Shown piece by piece: positions 13,991-47,475 of a DNA stretch of 64,000 nucleotides. The notes under the pieces are model-generated. The model did no database searches. It saw nothing but the letters and a program-made list of their open reading frames with translations, and was not told the DNA's origin. Position numbers and translations under genes: made by a program. Source of the stretch: Amoebidium appalachense (Eukaryota > Ichthyosporea); NCBI GenBank assembly GCA_963693365.1, contig CAVNZM010000006.1:2666001-2730000 (forward strand), written 5' to 3'. The number at the start of each line of letters is the position of its first letter. Position 1 is the stretch's first letter.

Positions 13991-14094
13991 TTAGGAGGCC
14001 TTGATCTGACTTCTGATTTTTTTGTTGGGGGGGAAGGAGGGAGGAAGGGGGGAGGGGGGGGGGGGGGGGGGGGGGGGAAAGGGGGGGGGAGGAA

Positions 14095-14142
<48 letters not shown>

Positions 14143-14318
14143 GGGAGGAAAGACTCCTCAGGCAGGCTATCACGAATAATCCTGAGGCGCTTGAGCCTCG
14201 CGGACAGGTACACTCCTGCCGATTTTATAATGGAGAGGCTGCTTAGCTTACTGACGCTTTCAAAGCACGGCCACACAGACGGCCACACTAGGCAAGAAAC
14301 ATGCAAGGCATGACACAT
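13991..14318 (-). CDS. Possible small two-exon gene, product unknown
   Basis: Minus strand: TATATAAG at 14402-14395, first ATG at 14318, exon 14318-14155 ending before GTCTTT. A poly-C intron follows, then acceptor AAATCAG and a terminal exon 14012-13991 with TAA. Phase (2 then 1) is consistent. The 61-aa product has a basic amphipathic stretch around residues 25-50 and no known motif. An alternative uses a further upstream exon ending before GTTAGT near 14338 instead of the ATG. The intron is almost pure poly-C on this strand. Confidence 0.35.
14019..14148. repeat. Poly-G tract
   Basis: About 125 nt of G with scattered A, including a G run of more than 40 nt (about 14095-14141). Confidence 0.95.
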
Positions 14319-15415
14319 GAACACAGCACACTTACTATCTCACACTTATTACTAACCGTAGCGGTACAAGGCGCCCCAGTTTGGTTCATACACGCTTATA
14401 TATGTACATATTAGTGCTCGTGGTGTGCCTGGAAAAAAAGGGAGTGTACACGTGCACATCAAAGCATGAATAACTGGGGATCTCAATAATGAGCAGACTT
14501 TCGAAGGGTTTACACACTTTTAAATTTTATTGGGTGGACAATCGAACGCCATGCACATGTGACAGCCACAGACGTCGTTTATCGTGCGTGCGCACTTGCG
14601 TGTGTGTTACGAATAAGGAAAGTGGAAAAAACCGTTTTTTCGAAAGGTAGCCCTACGTGTGTGGGTGCACGTGTGTCACGTGTGTGTGCACCAATGGGTG
14701 TGGTGTGTCTGTGTGGTGTGTGTGTGTGTGTTTGTGTGTGTGTGCACCAATGGGTGTGGTGTGTCTGTGTGGTTTGTGTGTGTGTGTGTTTGTGTGTGTG
14801 CGGGCATGCGCCGCGGTGTGTGTGGGCCGCTGGAAGGGTCACAGCTGCTTACCTATGATCATCCCCCAGCTAAACTTACCCTTACCTTGCACACACTGTG
14901 ACGTCAGCCGGTGCCTACATTCATCAATTCACTCGGACACCGAGGGTACACATTTAGACTAATCCGGCGGCTGGCGGCGGCCGTTTGCCCGCTGCAGTCT
15001 GACTGTCTCACTGTGAAGGAAACATGAACATAAACGTTTGTTAGCCTTAGTGCGCACAATGTTGGTGGCCCATGCTGTATTATACAAGCAGACGTACAAA
15101 CACACACATGAAAGCACAGGCGTACAGGCACATGTACGGTGACACCGCCCATTTGCAGTACAAGGTAGCAGGTGTTCGCAGTTATAGTGCTATATCCCCA
15201 TATTACGGGCACCATCTTTGTTCAGCAAGCGGCGTACATACGTCGGTGGCTCAGCTATTATTGAGGCCATGTTCCAGAATTATCCACGTATAGCAAAGAA
15301 TCGTAGTGCACTCACTCAAAGAAATAGGTGATAGAGTGTGCGCTCTGCCTGCTCTGCGCATTATCGGCAGCTAGAAGAATATTTCTTCCTGCGTTGGCTG
15401 TGGCGACACACAGAC
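14319..15415. other. Intergenic region 5' of MAD1
   Basis: Mostly unique DNA with short GT tracts (14700-14800). Minus-strand splice-like signals exist, for example GCAAG|GTAAGG near 14877 and a TTTCCTTCACAG acceptor near 15017, which could belong to another small gene. I could not build a consistent model. The region should include the MAD1 promoter; no TATATAAA is seen. Confidence 0.3.
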
Positions 15416-34475
<19,060 letters not shown>

Positions 34476-34508
34476 CCCCAAAGTTCCCCACAGAGTTGGG
34501 GGGGAAGG

Positions 34509-34556
<48 letters not shown>

Positions 34557-35048
34557 GCTATGGGTGTTTCTCCGTGCACTTGCACACATGATGGGTGGAT
34601 TGTGAACGTACACACATGCACATGCACACACACGACCCACAAACACTGTTTGTGGTGGGTGTGATTTTTTTGTTTCAGCTGTATGACCTCAGCCGGCGGG
34701 TAGTGCTGCCTTTGATATTGCATGATAGTCTGCAATGATCCAGGAAGTAGTATTGGATGGAAAAGCATGAATGACAGTGTCACGTCTGTGTACTTTTTGA
34801 CGTGTTTTTGTGGTTGCGACTATTGTTAGTCTCTGGGTGCGCAAGTCGTGCGTTTTTGAAAAAGAGGATAAGGGCTGATTGGATGGCTTATGATCAATGA
34901 CATCATGACGTACGTGGTGTGTTTCCTTTTATTCACCCAATGTCACATGCGCGTGCTCACACACACACACAAACACACACACACTCATCACACGCGCACA
35001 CACGCACACACACACATTTCACTCGGGCACGCGCACGCAACACAAACG

Positions 35049-35093
<45 letters not shown>

Positions 35094-35400
35094 TTCACTC
35101 GAGCACGGTCACGCAACACAAACACACACGACACACACGTGCACACACACACAAAGCACGCACACATATACACACACACGTACTTTTCTCATCTGCTTCA
35201 ATGGACGTATGTTTGTGTGTCAGCCTAGCTGTGCACGTGGGCACCAGGTCACGGCTCCCACCGCCTTTCACCCACCGGCACACACACCACACAGACATGT
35301 ACAAGACACACCACGGTGTGGTGTTGTTGATCCTTTCAGCAAAAACCAATACAGTATTGATACCATAATACCTTGCCCTAAGTACATCTCGTTTTTAGAC

Positions 35401-35451
<51 letters not shown>

Positions 35452-35715
35452 ACACATACACACACACACACCTTCTTTCACACACACTGGCACATATACA
35501 CACAAATCCCACCCCACACAAACACGCCCACACGCACACACATACAGTAGAGACACTGGGTTTCTTCAAGCGGTGACACACACACACTTTTTACCCGATT
35601 ACTCGACCACGCACGGGTGCACGTGCGCACACGCACAAACGCAGACACGTGTGTGCTCGCACACACCCACACCCACACAGACATAGATACACCTAAAAAC
35701 ACACACACATCTTAA
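34476..35715. other. MAD1 3' region with poly-G, CA-rich and poly-C tracts
   Basis: After the MAD1 stop (34473-34475) come poly-G (34512-34552), a unique stretch, CA-rich DNA (34960-35180) and poly-C (35403-35450). TTTTTTTGTTTCAG at 34665-34678 precedes a short open stretch with a stop at 34736-34738. The same bases also read as an open minus-strand exon after ATTGCAG, so the coding strand is undecided. Confidence 0.35.
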
Positions 35716-35717
35716 GT

Positions 35718-35990
35718 ATGTTAAGTGTTGCACAGCAACCACAACATCCGGTTCTAAATTTATATATCAAGGACGATCCATCCTTGGACGAGCCATGCTT
35801 GCTAGCCCGTCGAGATATCCCGGATATATATCTTTCAATGAAATTTCAGACCACCAGGATCATGATCATCAAGCAGAATCAAGTTATCAAGCTTACAATA
35901 TATCTACATGCCGATGTCTCAAATTTTCGGACAGAACCAAATCCTCATTCTCAAGGGCCTTCTTGCCATATATCTCATTCCCCAAACTAA
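35718..35990 (+). CDS. Possible small ORF, product unknown
   Basis: ATG at 35718 to TAA at 35988-35990, 90 codons, in an island more A/T-rich than the surroundings. A GTTGCACAG just inside could alternatively act as an acceptor. No motif is recognised; it may be a chance frame. Confidence 0.25.
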   Translation: MLSVAQQPQHPVLNLYIKDDPSLDEPCLLARRDIPDIYLSMKFQTTRIMIIKQNQVIKLTIYLHADVSNFRTEPNPHSQGPSCHISHSPN

Positions 35991-36167
35991 CCCCTGATTA
36001 TGTATCTCCCATTTACTAGGCCGATGGGCTGTGACGCGTCCCAAATGCGTTAACACCTACTATCACATCGCCTTCGATTTCGAAGTCCCTAATGTTGTTC
36101 GTGTACAAACGGGTTGTGTCTCCACATTCGTGCCTGTCTACGCATTCTGTTTCTCAGTCATTGCCTC

Positions 36168-36199
<32 letters not shown>

Positions 36200-36212
36200 A
36201 AAAAAAAACCCC

Positions 36213-38973
<2,761 letters not shown>

Positions 38974-39882
38974 CGGATGATTCTATGAGAATTTGGGGCC
39001 AAGTTCGTGGAAGAGATGTGTTGGGTAGAGTAGCAGCGAAACGAGATCTGTGTGGTTCGGTAGTGTTGTATTATGTTTTGCGGTGGATCTTTGAGTGGGG
39101 AACAAAACTAAGACCTGAGTGAAAAAATGGCACACAACATGTACAAACAATGTTAGTCCGTTTTTATTAGCCTACGAATATACTCTATTATTTCAATAAT
39201 GACGTTAAATGCTTCTGCAGAATCATCGTTCAGGAGTGTTTTTGCCCAGCAAACTGTCTCTTCTCTCTTGATGTAAAGGGGCTGTGCGACCTTTACCCTT
39301 GGGGGCGTGTGCGGAAATTTGACTCGGAACTTCCTGACTCACTGAGCCCGAGGGCAGAGGAGCGGCGACCCGATAAGTCCAGCTGTCATATGATTGGTTG
39401 CAGTAATTTACCGGCTCCATGATGACTCAGGCGGTCGCATGTCGAAGCAAAGAGTGAAATGCTGAGACATGGACATGCGCAGATATCTGCATTATTACTG
39501 GTTGCTTATCAAGAAGGTAGTAATTCAATCTCTTATTGCTATTCTACAGGCTGTGCTATAGTCAAACTAAATTTTTTTTAGTCTTCATTACTTTGCAAGG
39601 TTCATTTTCAATATGTAGCTACCCATATCACATGTATGCGTTCTTCCTATTGGTCGGAAACAGTGTCGACAAAATTACATGTATTCTATTCGTAACATAT
39701 CACGAGTATCGGATATCCATTCAAAAAGCAATGAGATAGATCGTTCTGATTGGCAAATATCTTGGTTTGGTCAGGTATATAAACATGGCATGTTCAGTTT
39801 CTCTCATTTTCTTCCGTGACCTCACAGCCGCTTCGTTTCGTCCTTCCAGAGGCCCCTTTGTATCTTTCAGATTGTTTCAAAC
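38974..39882. promoter_or_regulatory. Promoter region of chorismate synthase; intergenic
   Basis: About 900 nt of unique DNA between the minus-strand gene at 38973 and the chorismate synthase ATG at 39883. TATATAAA lies at 39776-39783, 100 nt before the ATG. Inverted CCAAT (ATTGG) boxes are at 39393-39397, 39649-39653 and 39749-39753. The last two lie about 127 and 27 nt upstream of the TATA box, a usual NF-Y position for the former. Confidence 0.6.
39223..39420 (-). CDS. Possible small intronless ORF
   Basis: ATG at 39420 to TGA at 39223, 65 codons, with ordinary composition and a basic, Ser-rich second half. CTAATAAAA lies on the same strand about 50 nt downstream, similar to the element after the MFS gene. 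Its start overlaps an inverted CCAAT box that may belong to the neighbouring promoter. No motif is recognised. Confidence 0.3.
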   Translation of the reverse strand: MEPVNYCNQSYDSWTYRVAAPLPSGSVSQEVPSQISAHAPKGKGRTAPLHQERRDSLLGKNTPER

Positions 39883-42800
39883 ATGAGTTCCTTTGGACGT
39901 TATTTCCGCGTTACAACCTTCGGGGAGTCGCATTGTAAAGGTGTAGGTTGCATTGTGGATGGCGTGCCACCGCAGATGGCGCTCACAGGTATGCTTCATT
40001 CACGTGAGGCTTTTCGAGCTGGGGGGTATATGAGTTACTTCCCTGTGGGTATGCACGTTCAAGGAGGTGTCTGGATGCGTGCGTGCGTGGGTGCCTGAAT
40101 GTGTGCCAATATGAGTGTGCCCAGTGTGCGTGGAATAAAGTGTTGGGATAGCTTGTTGCAAAGAGAGAACATCGTGCCAAACATGAGTGGCTTGTTTGGC
40201 ACGTGGAACGGCTTGACTGGCCTGGGTTCCTCCGCTTTAGTCTTCTTGCGGGTTCTTGTGTTCCAGTTTCTCCTTTACCTTGGTTAGAGAGAATGGGCTT
40301 GATTGGAGAGGTCAAGTCGAGGTGGCCTGGCGCTGGGTTCAGTCACTTCCCTCTTTTTTTCGTGTGGGTGCTTGTGTGTTTGGCTCTGGACCTCCCTAAG
40401 GGCCATGTTCTGTGTGCAGAGGATGATATCCAGCCTCAGCTGACCCGCAGACGGCCCGGCCAGAGCAAAATGACCACTCCGGTATGTGGGCCCATGAGCT
40501 GTGTACCTGGGGGTGGGGAGGGGGGAGGGGGGGGGGGGGGGGGATACCGTAGTTGCTCAGGGGCTGTGAGCTGGCAAGCAGCAGGAAAGAGAGTGCATGT
40601 GTATTTGTTGGTATGTCGTTGGAAACGGGGTGTGTGTGTTTGGGGGTGGGGGGGGAATATGCACCTATAGCCATGACTGTCTTAGAAGGTTTGTGCTTGT
40701 ACCTACCTGTGCTTGTTGGCTCGAAACGTTTTCGTGGCTCATCAATATATGAGTTGGTGAAAGAGAGTAAGGTGGGGAGTCGGGGGAGAGGTCTGGTGGG
40801 GGTGGTAGGACAGGCACTTTCGAAGGGGAGGGGAGGGGGAGGCAAGGCGTTTTTGATGTGGGGGGGGGGGGGGGGGGGGGGGGGGAAGACACCCAACCGA
40901 TCGAGCGAGCGGTGTACTGAGATCCTTTAGAGAGACGTCAACTTTGGGGATGGAGCAGTTGTTATGAGCCTGTGACCATGATATCAGTTCTGGTGAACAG
41001 GACCTAGGCAGAAGAAGGGAACAGCTGTGTGTGTGTGTGTTTGGTGGTGGCGGTGGCCGCCGGCTGCGGGGGAAGGGGGGGGGAGGGAGGGAGGGGGGGG
41101 GGGGTTTCTGGCAAGCGCTAATTAGAGGCTGTGTGCTGACTTTGTTTCACAGCGTGACGAGAAGGACCGGGTGACAATCCTGTCTGGCACAGAGAGAGGT
41201 GTGTGCTTGGTCGCTGTGTGGTTGCTCACTGTATGTTTGCAAGTGCAGGTGGCTAGGAAGGGGGCTCACTGGTTTGCGTGCGCATGCGCCAGAAAGAAGA
41301 GGGATAGAGTGTGTGCTTTTTTTGTTTGTTTGTTTTTTTTTTTTTGGTGGGGGGGGGGGGGGGGGGGGGGGGGGGTGTTACAGGTAGAGAGCAAATGGTC
41401 CTGTTCCATAAGTGGAGGCGAGGACCTTTTTCCGGGATGATAATGTCTTTCTTTGCATGTTCCTTTTTTTCCACCCAACCTTTTCTGATTGGCTGGCTGC
41501 GTGCAGGGCTGACTCTGGGCACACCGATTGGGCTGTTGGTCTTCAACGAGGACCAGAGGCCAGGGGACTACAAGGAGATGAACACAGGTGTGTGCATGTG
41601 TGTGTGGGGGGGGGGGCAAGGGGAGGGGAGGTATGTGCACGTGCGGCAGGGGAGAGGAGGGGTGAAGTGTGAAGCAGAGATAGGAGGGACAGGGGGTGCG
41701 TGAGAGGTGGGGTGCGTGTTGGGGAGGGGGGAAAGGTGGTGTCAAGCGATTAGCCAGGTGTGGAGTGTGTCTGTGTAGAAAAGTTCCTTTAGACATGAGC
41801 ATGTGCACGTTGAACAGATGAAAGGCAGAGGGGGGGGAGGGGCTGTGACAAATAGTGTTGCTGTTGTGTCCCTTGTATATGGTTGGCTGCCGGCACTCCT
41901 TTGTGCGTGTGTTGTAACAGCTGTAAAGTGCCCCACCAGCCTCCATGTCTCTCCTCAACCCCTCACCCACTCCGTCTAATACTTTTTTTTTTGTAGACAA
42001 ATAAGCTGAGGAGGGCTCTAACGAGGGTCCCCCGGGGGGGGGGGGGGGGGGGGGGGGGGGGAGGCTCTCAACAATATAGAAGCATGTATTTTTATTGGTG
42101 ATAGGGGGGGGGGGGGGGGTCCTTTTGCATACCAAAATGTTTGATGTAGAGCGACACGTGGGGTGGTTGGGGTAAGAGCAGGCTGGTGACTTCCATAGAT
42201 GGTGTATGTTGTCTGTGTGATTACTTCGTACTACTTGTGTGCGGCATTCTAACACCCTCCGTCAACTCCCGGTCCCTCTTCACCCTCTCCCGGCCCCTTC
42301 GTTACCCTTTCCCCTCCCCTTTCATTTACAGTTCCCAGGCCCTCGCATGCCGACTACACGTACATTGAGAAGTATGGAATCCACTCGGCTAGCGGTGGCG
42401 GCCGCTCGTCCGCACGTGAGACCATTGGTGAGGGATGGCCCCGTGCACATGTGTTCATGTACACACGCACACAAAGGCATACGAACACACACACACACAC
42501 ACACATGCATGCATGCCCGTGCCTGTGATACCATCCTTACCAAGACTTATCATCGAACCACCGTTCTTCCCCTCACGCCCCTGACACATGAAGACTAAAT
42601 GAAACATGTCCCCCCTCTCTGTCCCCCCCCCCCCCCCCCCCCCCCTCCCCCTGCCCTGCCCTGCCCGCCCGCCCAAACGCCCCCAGACTCACATTCATGC
42701 AATAGCCACTTTGGCCCCCCCCCCTCCCCCCCCCCCCCCCCCCCCCCCATGTTCGCCGATGCACCCTTTCAACTCACACCATACCTTTGAAGATTTTTTT

Positions 42801-43600
42801 TGCTAATGTTGGATTTCGTGTTCCTCCCTCCCCCCCGTCATCCCGGGTGTTTTTGCTCACGTGGGGTCTGGCAGGGCGTGTGGCGGCCGGTGCAATTGCG
42901 GAGAAGTGGCTGAGGGAGCAGTATGGCATCGAGATTGTGGCCTTTGTTAGGTATTAAAATTCTAAACGGTGTTAAAGTTTTTGGCGGTGCATTGTGGTTG
43001 GTGGTCAGATTGTATGAGGAGAATGGGCTGGGAGGGGGGAGGGAGGGGATAGTGCTGGGTAGGAAGGGACTTGGTGGTCTTGTGGGCATCGTGAAGCATG
43101 GAGGGATTTTTCCATCTCGACAGGGGGAGGGGGGGGGGGGGGGGGGTTGGTTCTTATAAACTTGGATGAAGTCGATTATGAAACGACTCTTGCTTGCTTG
43201 CAACACTTTTTTCTCTTTCCCCCGCTTAGCCCCCTTTCTTTTTCCTCCTGTTCTTCCTTCCCCTCTCTTCCCTTTGCCTGCCTCAGGTTCGTCTCCTTCT
43301 ACCAATAAAACTATTAATCACTCTCACGCTCACATTATGAAACACGCTGACACACACACACACACCAGCTCTGTAGGCCCCGTGCACATGCCCCTGACGG
43401 AGGAGGCTTTGGCGACGGTGACACGTGAGCAGGTGGACAAGCACATGATCCGCTGCCCCGACCAATCATATTGCGACAAAATGGCAGAGGTTGTTCTGGA
43501 AGCACGCAACGAAAACGACTCCATTGGCGGTGCGTCACTTTTCATCCTCCCTCTTCCCCCCCCCCCCCCTCCCCCCCCCCCCCCCCCCCCCCCTTCCAAT

Positions 43601-43632
<32 letters not shown>

Positions 43633-43755
43633 GTGGGGCCCCTTTGAGGTATAGCTCTGCTCATCATACATACTAATTGTGTGTGGTTTGCACATGCATT
43701 GTGTTGTCGTGATGATTTGGTACTTCGTATTCAATAGAGCATTCAAAACCCGGCT

Positions 43756-43793
<38 letters not shown>

Positions 43794-43973
43794 TCCTGAT
43801 GAGGTGGGATGGGGAGGGAAGGGAGGGGGGGGGGGGGGGGGCATTTTCGAGGGTTGTTGGGCTAGAGGAGGATGAGTGTGGGTGGTTGTGTCCAAGTGTT
43901 GGGTGGAGATTTGATGGTTGGAAATGGGTGCTGGCTGTTGGTGGGGAAAATGAGAGAGAGGGGGCCTCGTGGT

Positions 43974-44007
<34 letters not shown>

Positions 44008-44077
44008 TTTTCCCAAGCTGGTGGATTAGAGACTAACTTTGCAGTGTCTACCGAATTCGGAGTTTGAGGGAACAAGG

Positions 44078-44116
<39 letters not shown>

Positions 44117-44762
44117 CTGAAGACCTTTGTGTGTGTTTGGGGGGGGGGGGGGGGGGGGGGGGGGGGAATATGCTATGATAAATCATGAGATGCTATTCTA
44201 ATGTATCTATCATCCTTTGTTCCCACCCCTGTTTGCACACCTGCATTGAATACCCAGCCAGGTATTAAACACTAGTGCCCTACCACTGTATGCACACACT
44301 GACTCTATAAGGGGTGCAGGGTGTGTGGGCTGTGTGATCAGGGGCATACCCACGGGCTGGGGTGAGCCCTGCTTCGACAAACTCGAGGCACTGCTTGCAC
44401 ACGCCATGCTGTCCATCCCGGCAACAAAGGGTGGGTAGACCCTGTGTTCTTTAAGGGACTGATACTATTAAAATGGATGGGAAGGGGACAATGTGCCGGG
44501 GCCGCGGGGGAGGGGGGGGGATTGTCGGTGGGAGATGTTTGGGGTATTGATGGGGAATATGTGAATGGAGTTGGATTGTGCATCAGAGTTGGTGGTTGTT
44601 GTGTGTATTAGATGGCTATATCACGGATATGTTTGGTGGACGGGTCTGATGCCTACCGGACGGGTGCAGGGAAGTTTGTGTCTGTGTGTACGTGTATACG
44701 TGTGTGTGCTCAGTTTGTGTAATTTAGTCTTGGAGTGATTAGGTTTTTTTGCACAGCCCCTA

Positions 44763-44797
<35 letters not shown>

Positions 44798-46215
44798 GCT
44801 GTTGCTGTTGCTGAGTCAGAATTAAGGAGGTACGTTTGGTGGTGATGGTGTGTGTGGGGGGGGGGGGGGGGGGGGGGGGAGAGGCAAGGGCTGATGGATG
44901 ACGCTACAGGGTTTGAAATTGGCAGCGGGTTCAAGGGAACTGAGATGAGGGGGCACGTGCACAACGACCCCTTCGTGAAGAAGGCAGACGGCACCCTCGG
45001 CACAAAGACAAACAACTCGGGGGGCATCCAGGTATGCACACACACAGTTCAAACATAACAGACTTGGGCGATATTAGGGTTTTGTGTGTTGACAGATGTT
45101 GAAGAGTGTCTTGCTTGTGTGCGACTGGTAAGCTTTTGTTGACCCTCTTCATATATTCCGGTTCTCGTTCCTTTTCTTTTCCTGTGTTTTGCCTGACCCT
45201 GCCATTTTTTTGTGTTTTATCTCCTTCATGGTGGTTGTGGGTTTTGATGGGATCATGAACCTCTTTGACAAAGAAGTAGACTCGTTCGTTGTGCCTCCCA
45301 GGAAAGGCGCTCCTGAGACTGTGTGTGTGTGTGTGTGTGTGCTGGTGGTGTGTGTGTGTTGGGCCTGGGGAAGGAGGGGAGGGAGGGAGGGGGGGGGGGG
45401 GGGGGGGTATGTAACAGGGTGTGCCCGTTCAAAGGGAGGGATCAGCAACTCGATGCCCGTGTACTTCCGCATTGCTTTCAAGCCCCCAGCAACCATCAGC
45501 CAAGCTCAGAGCACCGTGGACTTCAACGGGGAGGTACGTGACACACACACTTACACGCATACACACACACACACACACAAACGCACACACAGACACACAC
45601 ATACCGTGACTCTCTCACACTCACACGCACACGCACACGCACGCACGTACATATTCACTATGCACATTTATACACACGCACGCACACACACACACATATA
45701 CCACACACTCGAAGGCAAACGTACACACACACGAAGGCACATGCACACACACGCGGGGCTACCCAGTGTTACACTCATGTGGATGCATGCACATGCACAC
45801 CCTCATACTTGGCAAGGCACACACAAGTGCCCTCTGCTCCCGGGAGATAGGCTCATTTGTTGGTGTTGATGCCACGTCGTGATAACACGGTGCTCACCTG
45901 CATACACACATGCCCACACACACTTACTGACGACCCCAAATATATTTTCTACTCTTGATGTTTTCTGTTTGGGATTCATTGTACCTTTTGCCGTTTTTCT
46001 ATTTTTTATTTATTTATTTATTTATTTTTTGTCCGTATACTTTGTACTCTCCTGTGTAGCATATGCTAACATCCTTTCCCTCTCTCCCTCTCTCCCTCCC
46101 TCCCCGCATCCCTCCCCCCCCCCCTCCCCCCACACCCCCTCCCCCCCACACCCCCCCCACACCCCACACCCCACACACACACACACACACACACCTTCCT
46201 TTCCACACACGCACA

Positions 46216-46262
<47 letters not shown>

Positions 46263-46885
46263 GTGTACAGGATGCCGTGCTTGAGGCCAAGGGTCGCCAT
46301 GATCCCTGTGTGGTGCCACGTGCGGTGCCCATCGTCGAGGCTATGGCTGCCCTCGTCCTCGCAGAGTATGTGCCCCCCTCTCTCCCCGGGGCCCCCTTTC
46401 ATGTAGGAGGCACTGCCACGGATTGGCCTAGGTGTTCAGTCAGACCACACTTGTGAGCCTAAAGCAAAAACCTCATTCTCCCCCCGTGAATGGGTCGAAA
46501 CTCGGGTACTGTGGATGACGTGGGCATCAAGGGACCTAAGGATGGGCTCTGCTTATTATGCACACTCTTTATGTACGGCTTGCACTCTGCATCGTGTTAT
46601 CCGTTGTTCATGTGTACTTCGTACTTTATGACGCATTCAAACCCCCTCCCCCCTTCTTTTTTTTATCGCCTCGCACATACACTTCAAACCGACAACATCA
46701 AGCACACACGCTGTTGAACCTTTGGCTTATCCTAATAACCCCTCCCCCCCTCCCCACACACACACACACACACACACAGTGTGGCCATGGCGCAGCTTGC
46801 CCGTCAGGCATCCATTGTGCCGCCATCCACGTTCCCCCGCATGCCGGAAGCAAAGAGGGCACGCAACGGAGATGAGGCGCACTGA
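39883..46885 (+). CDS. ARO2: Chorismate synthase, 12 exons, complete
   Basis: Last enzyme of the shikimate pathway: converts 5-enolpyruvylshikimate-3-phosphate to chorismate, using reduced FMN. Exons: 39883-39988, 40420-40481, 41153-41198, 41507-41587, 42332-42427, 42875-42950, 43369-43529, 44320-44430, 44910-45031, 45435-45533, 46271-46365, 46780-46885. All introns are GT-AG and phases agree; the product is 386 aa, the normal eukaryotic length. Visible signatures are [11 protein letters not shown] near the N-terminus, [29 protein letters not shown] and [18 protein letters not shown]. It resembles fungal Aro2 more than bacterial AroC and starts directly with the catalytic domain, so it is probably cytosolic. 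Fungal enzymes also carry an intrinsic NADPH:FMN reductase activity; whether this one does is unknown. Confidence 0.96.
43555..44165. repeat. Poly-C and poly-G tracts in chorismate synthase intron 7
   Basis: Poly-C at 43557-43592 and 43758-43791; poly-G at 43975-44006, 44081-44115 and 44140-44166. Confidence 0.95.
43640..43760 (+). repeat. Interspersed repeat copy in a chorismate synthase intron
   Basis: Diverged copy sharing GTGTGGTTTGCA, TGCATTGTGTTGTC, GGTACTTCGTA and GCATTCAAAACCC with the family copy at 46490-46645. It is followed by poly-C. Confidence 0.6.
46480..46650 (+). repeat. Interspersed repeat, near-complete copy
   Basis: About 155 bp in the last intron of chorismate synthase. 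Conserved blocks are GGGTCGAAACTCGGGTACTG, GGATGGGCTCTGCTTATTAT, TTGCACTCTGCATCGTGTTA and TGTACTTCGTACTTTATGAC, ending at a C-rich tract. The copy at 61780-61925 matches it end to end on the opposite strand. No inverted termini or coding capacity are seen; a short non-autonomous element is likely. Confidence 0.75.
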
Positions 46886-47307
46886 TTTGCATATCATGTT
46901 TTTTTGCCCGTGCCTTTCACTGTTTCTCTTCTTACATTTGTATTTTATTTCTTCTCGAGTGGAGTTACGCCTCCCTGGGGAAGCTCCTTGTTAGTCTTGG
47001 AGGGTGTACGGATTCTTTAATTAAATTGGGCATGGAACACTAGCACACAATTCTCACTGGCAGGGAGTTTCTCTCATCATATTATTTATGTTGACGTCCT
47101 GTCCTAGGTTGTTAATTCAAGCCAAATTTCAAGTTTTCTGATCTCTCCATGACACCCCTTCACTCGAGATACTGTCGCGCGCACACACGGTGCATTGGGT
47201 CTCAAAAAGAAAACCAATGGAGTGTTGAACCTTTCCTCACTACTACTACTTTATCTCGGGAGGCAATAGATAAGTAGGGCATAAAGCTTGTTGTGGCGGT
47301 TTAGTTA

Positions 47308-47407
47308 CGCAAACCGTAGGTAGCTATTTGTATGCGTGGTGTGTATTCATGTGTGGGCGCAAACCGTCGGTAGCTATTTGTATGCGTGGTGTGTATTCAT
47401 GTGTGGG
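47308..47407. repeat. Tandem duplication, 50-bp unit
   Basis: Units 47308-47357 and 47358-47407 differ at one base (GTAGG versus GTCGG), indicating a recent duplication. Confidence 0.95.
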
Positions 47408-47475
47408 CGCTATAGTAGCATGATGGTAGAGTCATCGAAGACATGTGTTCGATTGATCGTGAGTGCGCTGGTAGC
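47408..47475 (+). pseudogene. tRNA-like relic
   Basis: TAGCATGATGGTAGAG (47416-47431) resembles the tRNA A box and GTGTTCGATTG (47445-47455) the B box, at roughly tRNA spacing. The anticodon loop lacks U33, the anticodon stem has only about three pairs and the acceptor stem is poor, so it is not a functional tRNA. Confidence 0.3.

Noticed and set aside
34679-34738. Additional C-terminal exon of MAD1
   Set aside because: The MAD1 frame already stops at 34473-34475 directly after the conserved C-terminus. No donor lies before that stop, and the bases are equally open on the minus strand.
47408-47475. Functional tRNA gene with anticodon AAG
   Set aside because: U33 is missing, the anticodon stem is about three pairs and the acceptor stem does not pair. 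Kept only as a possible relic.
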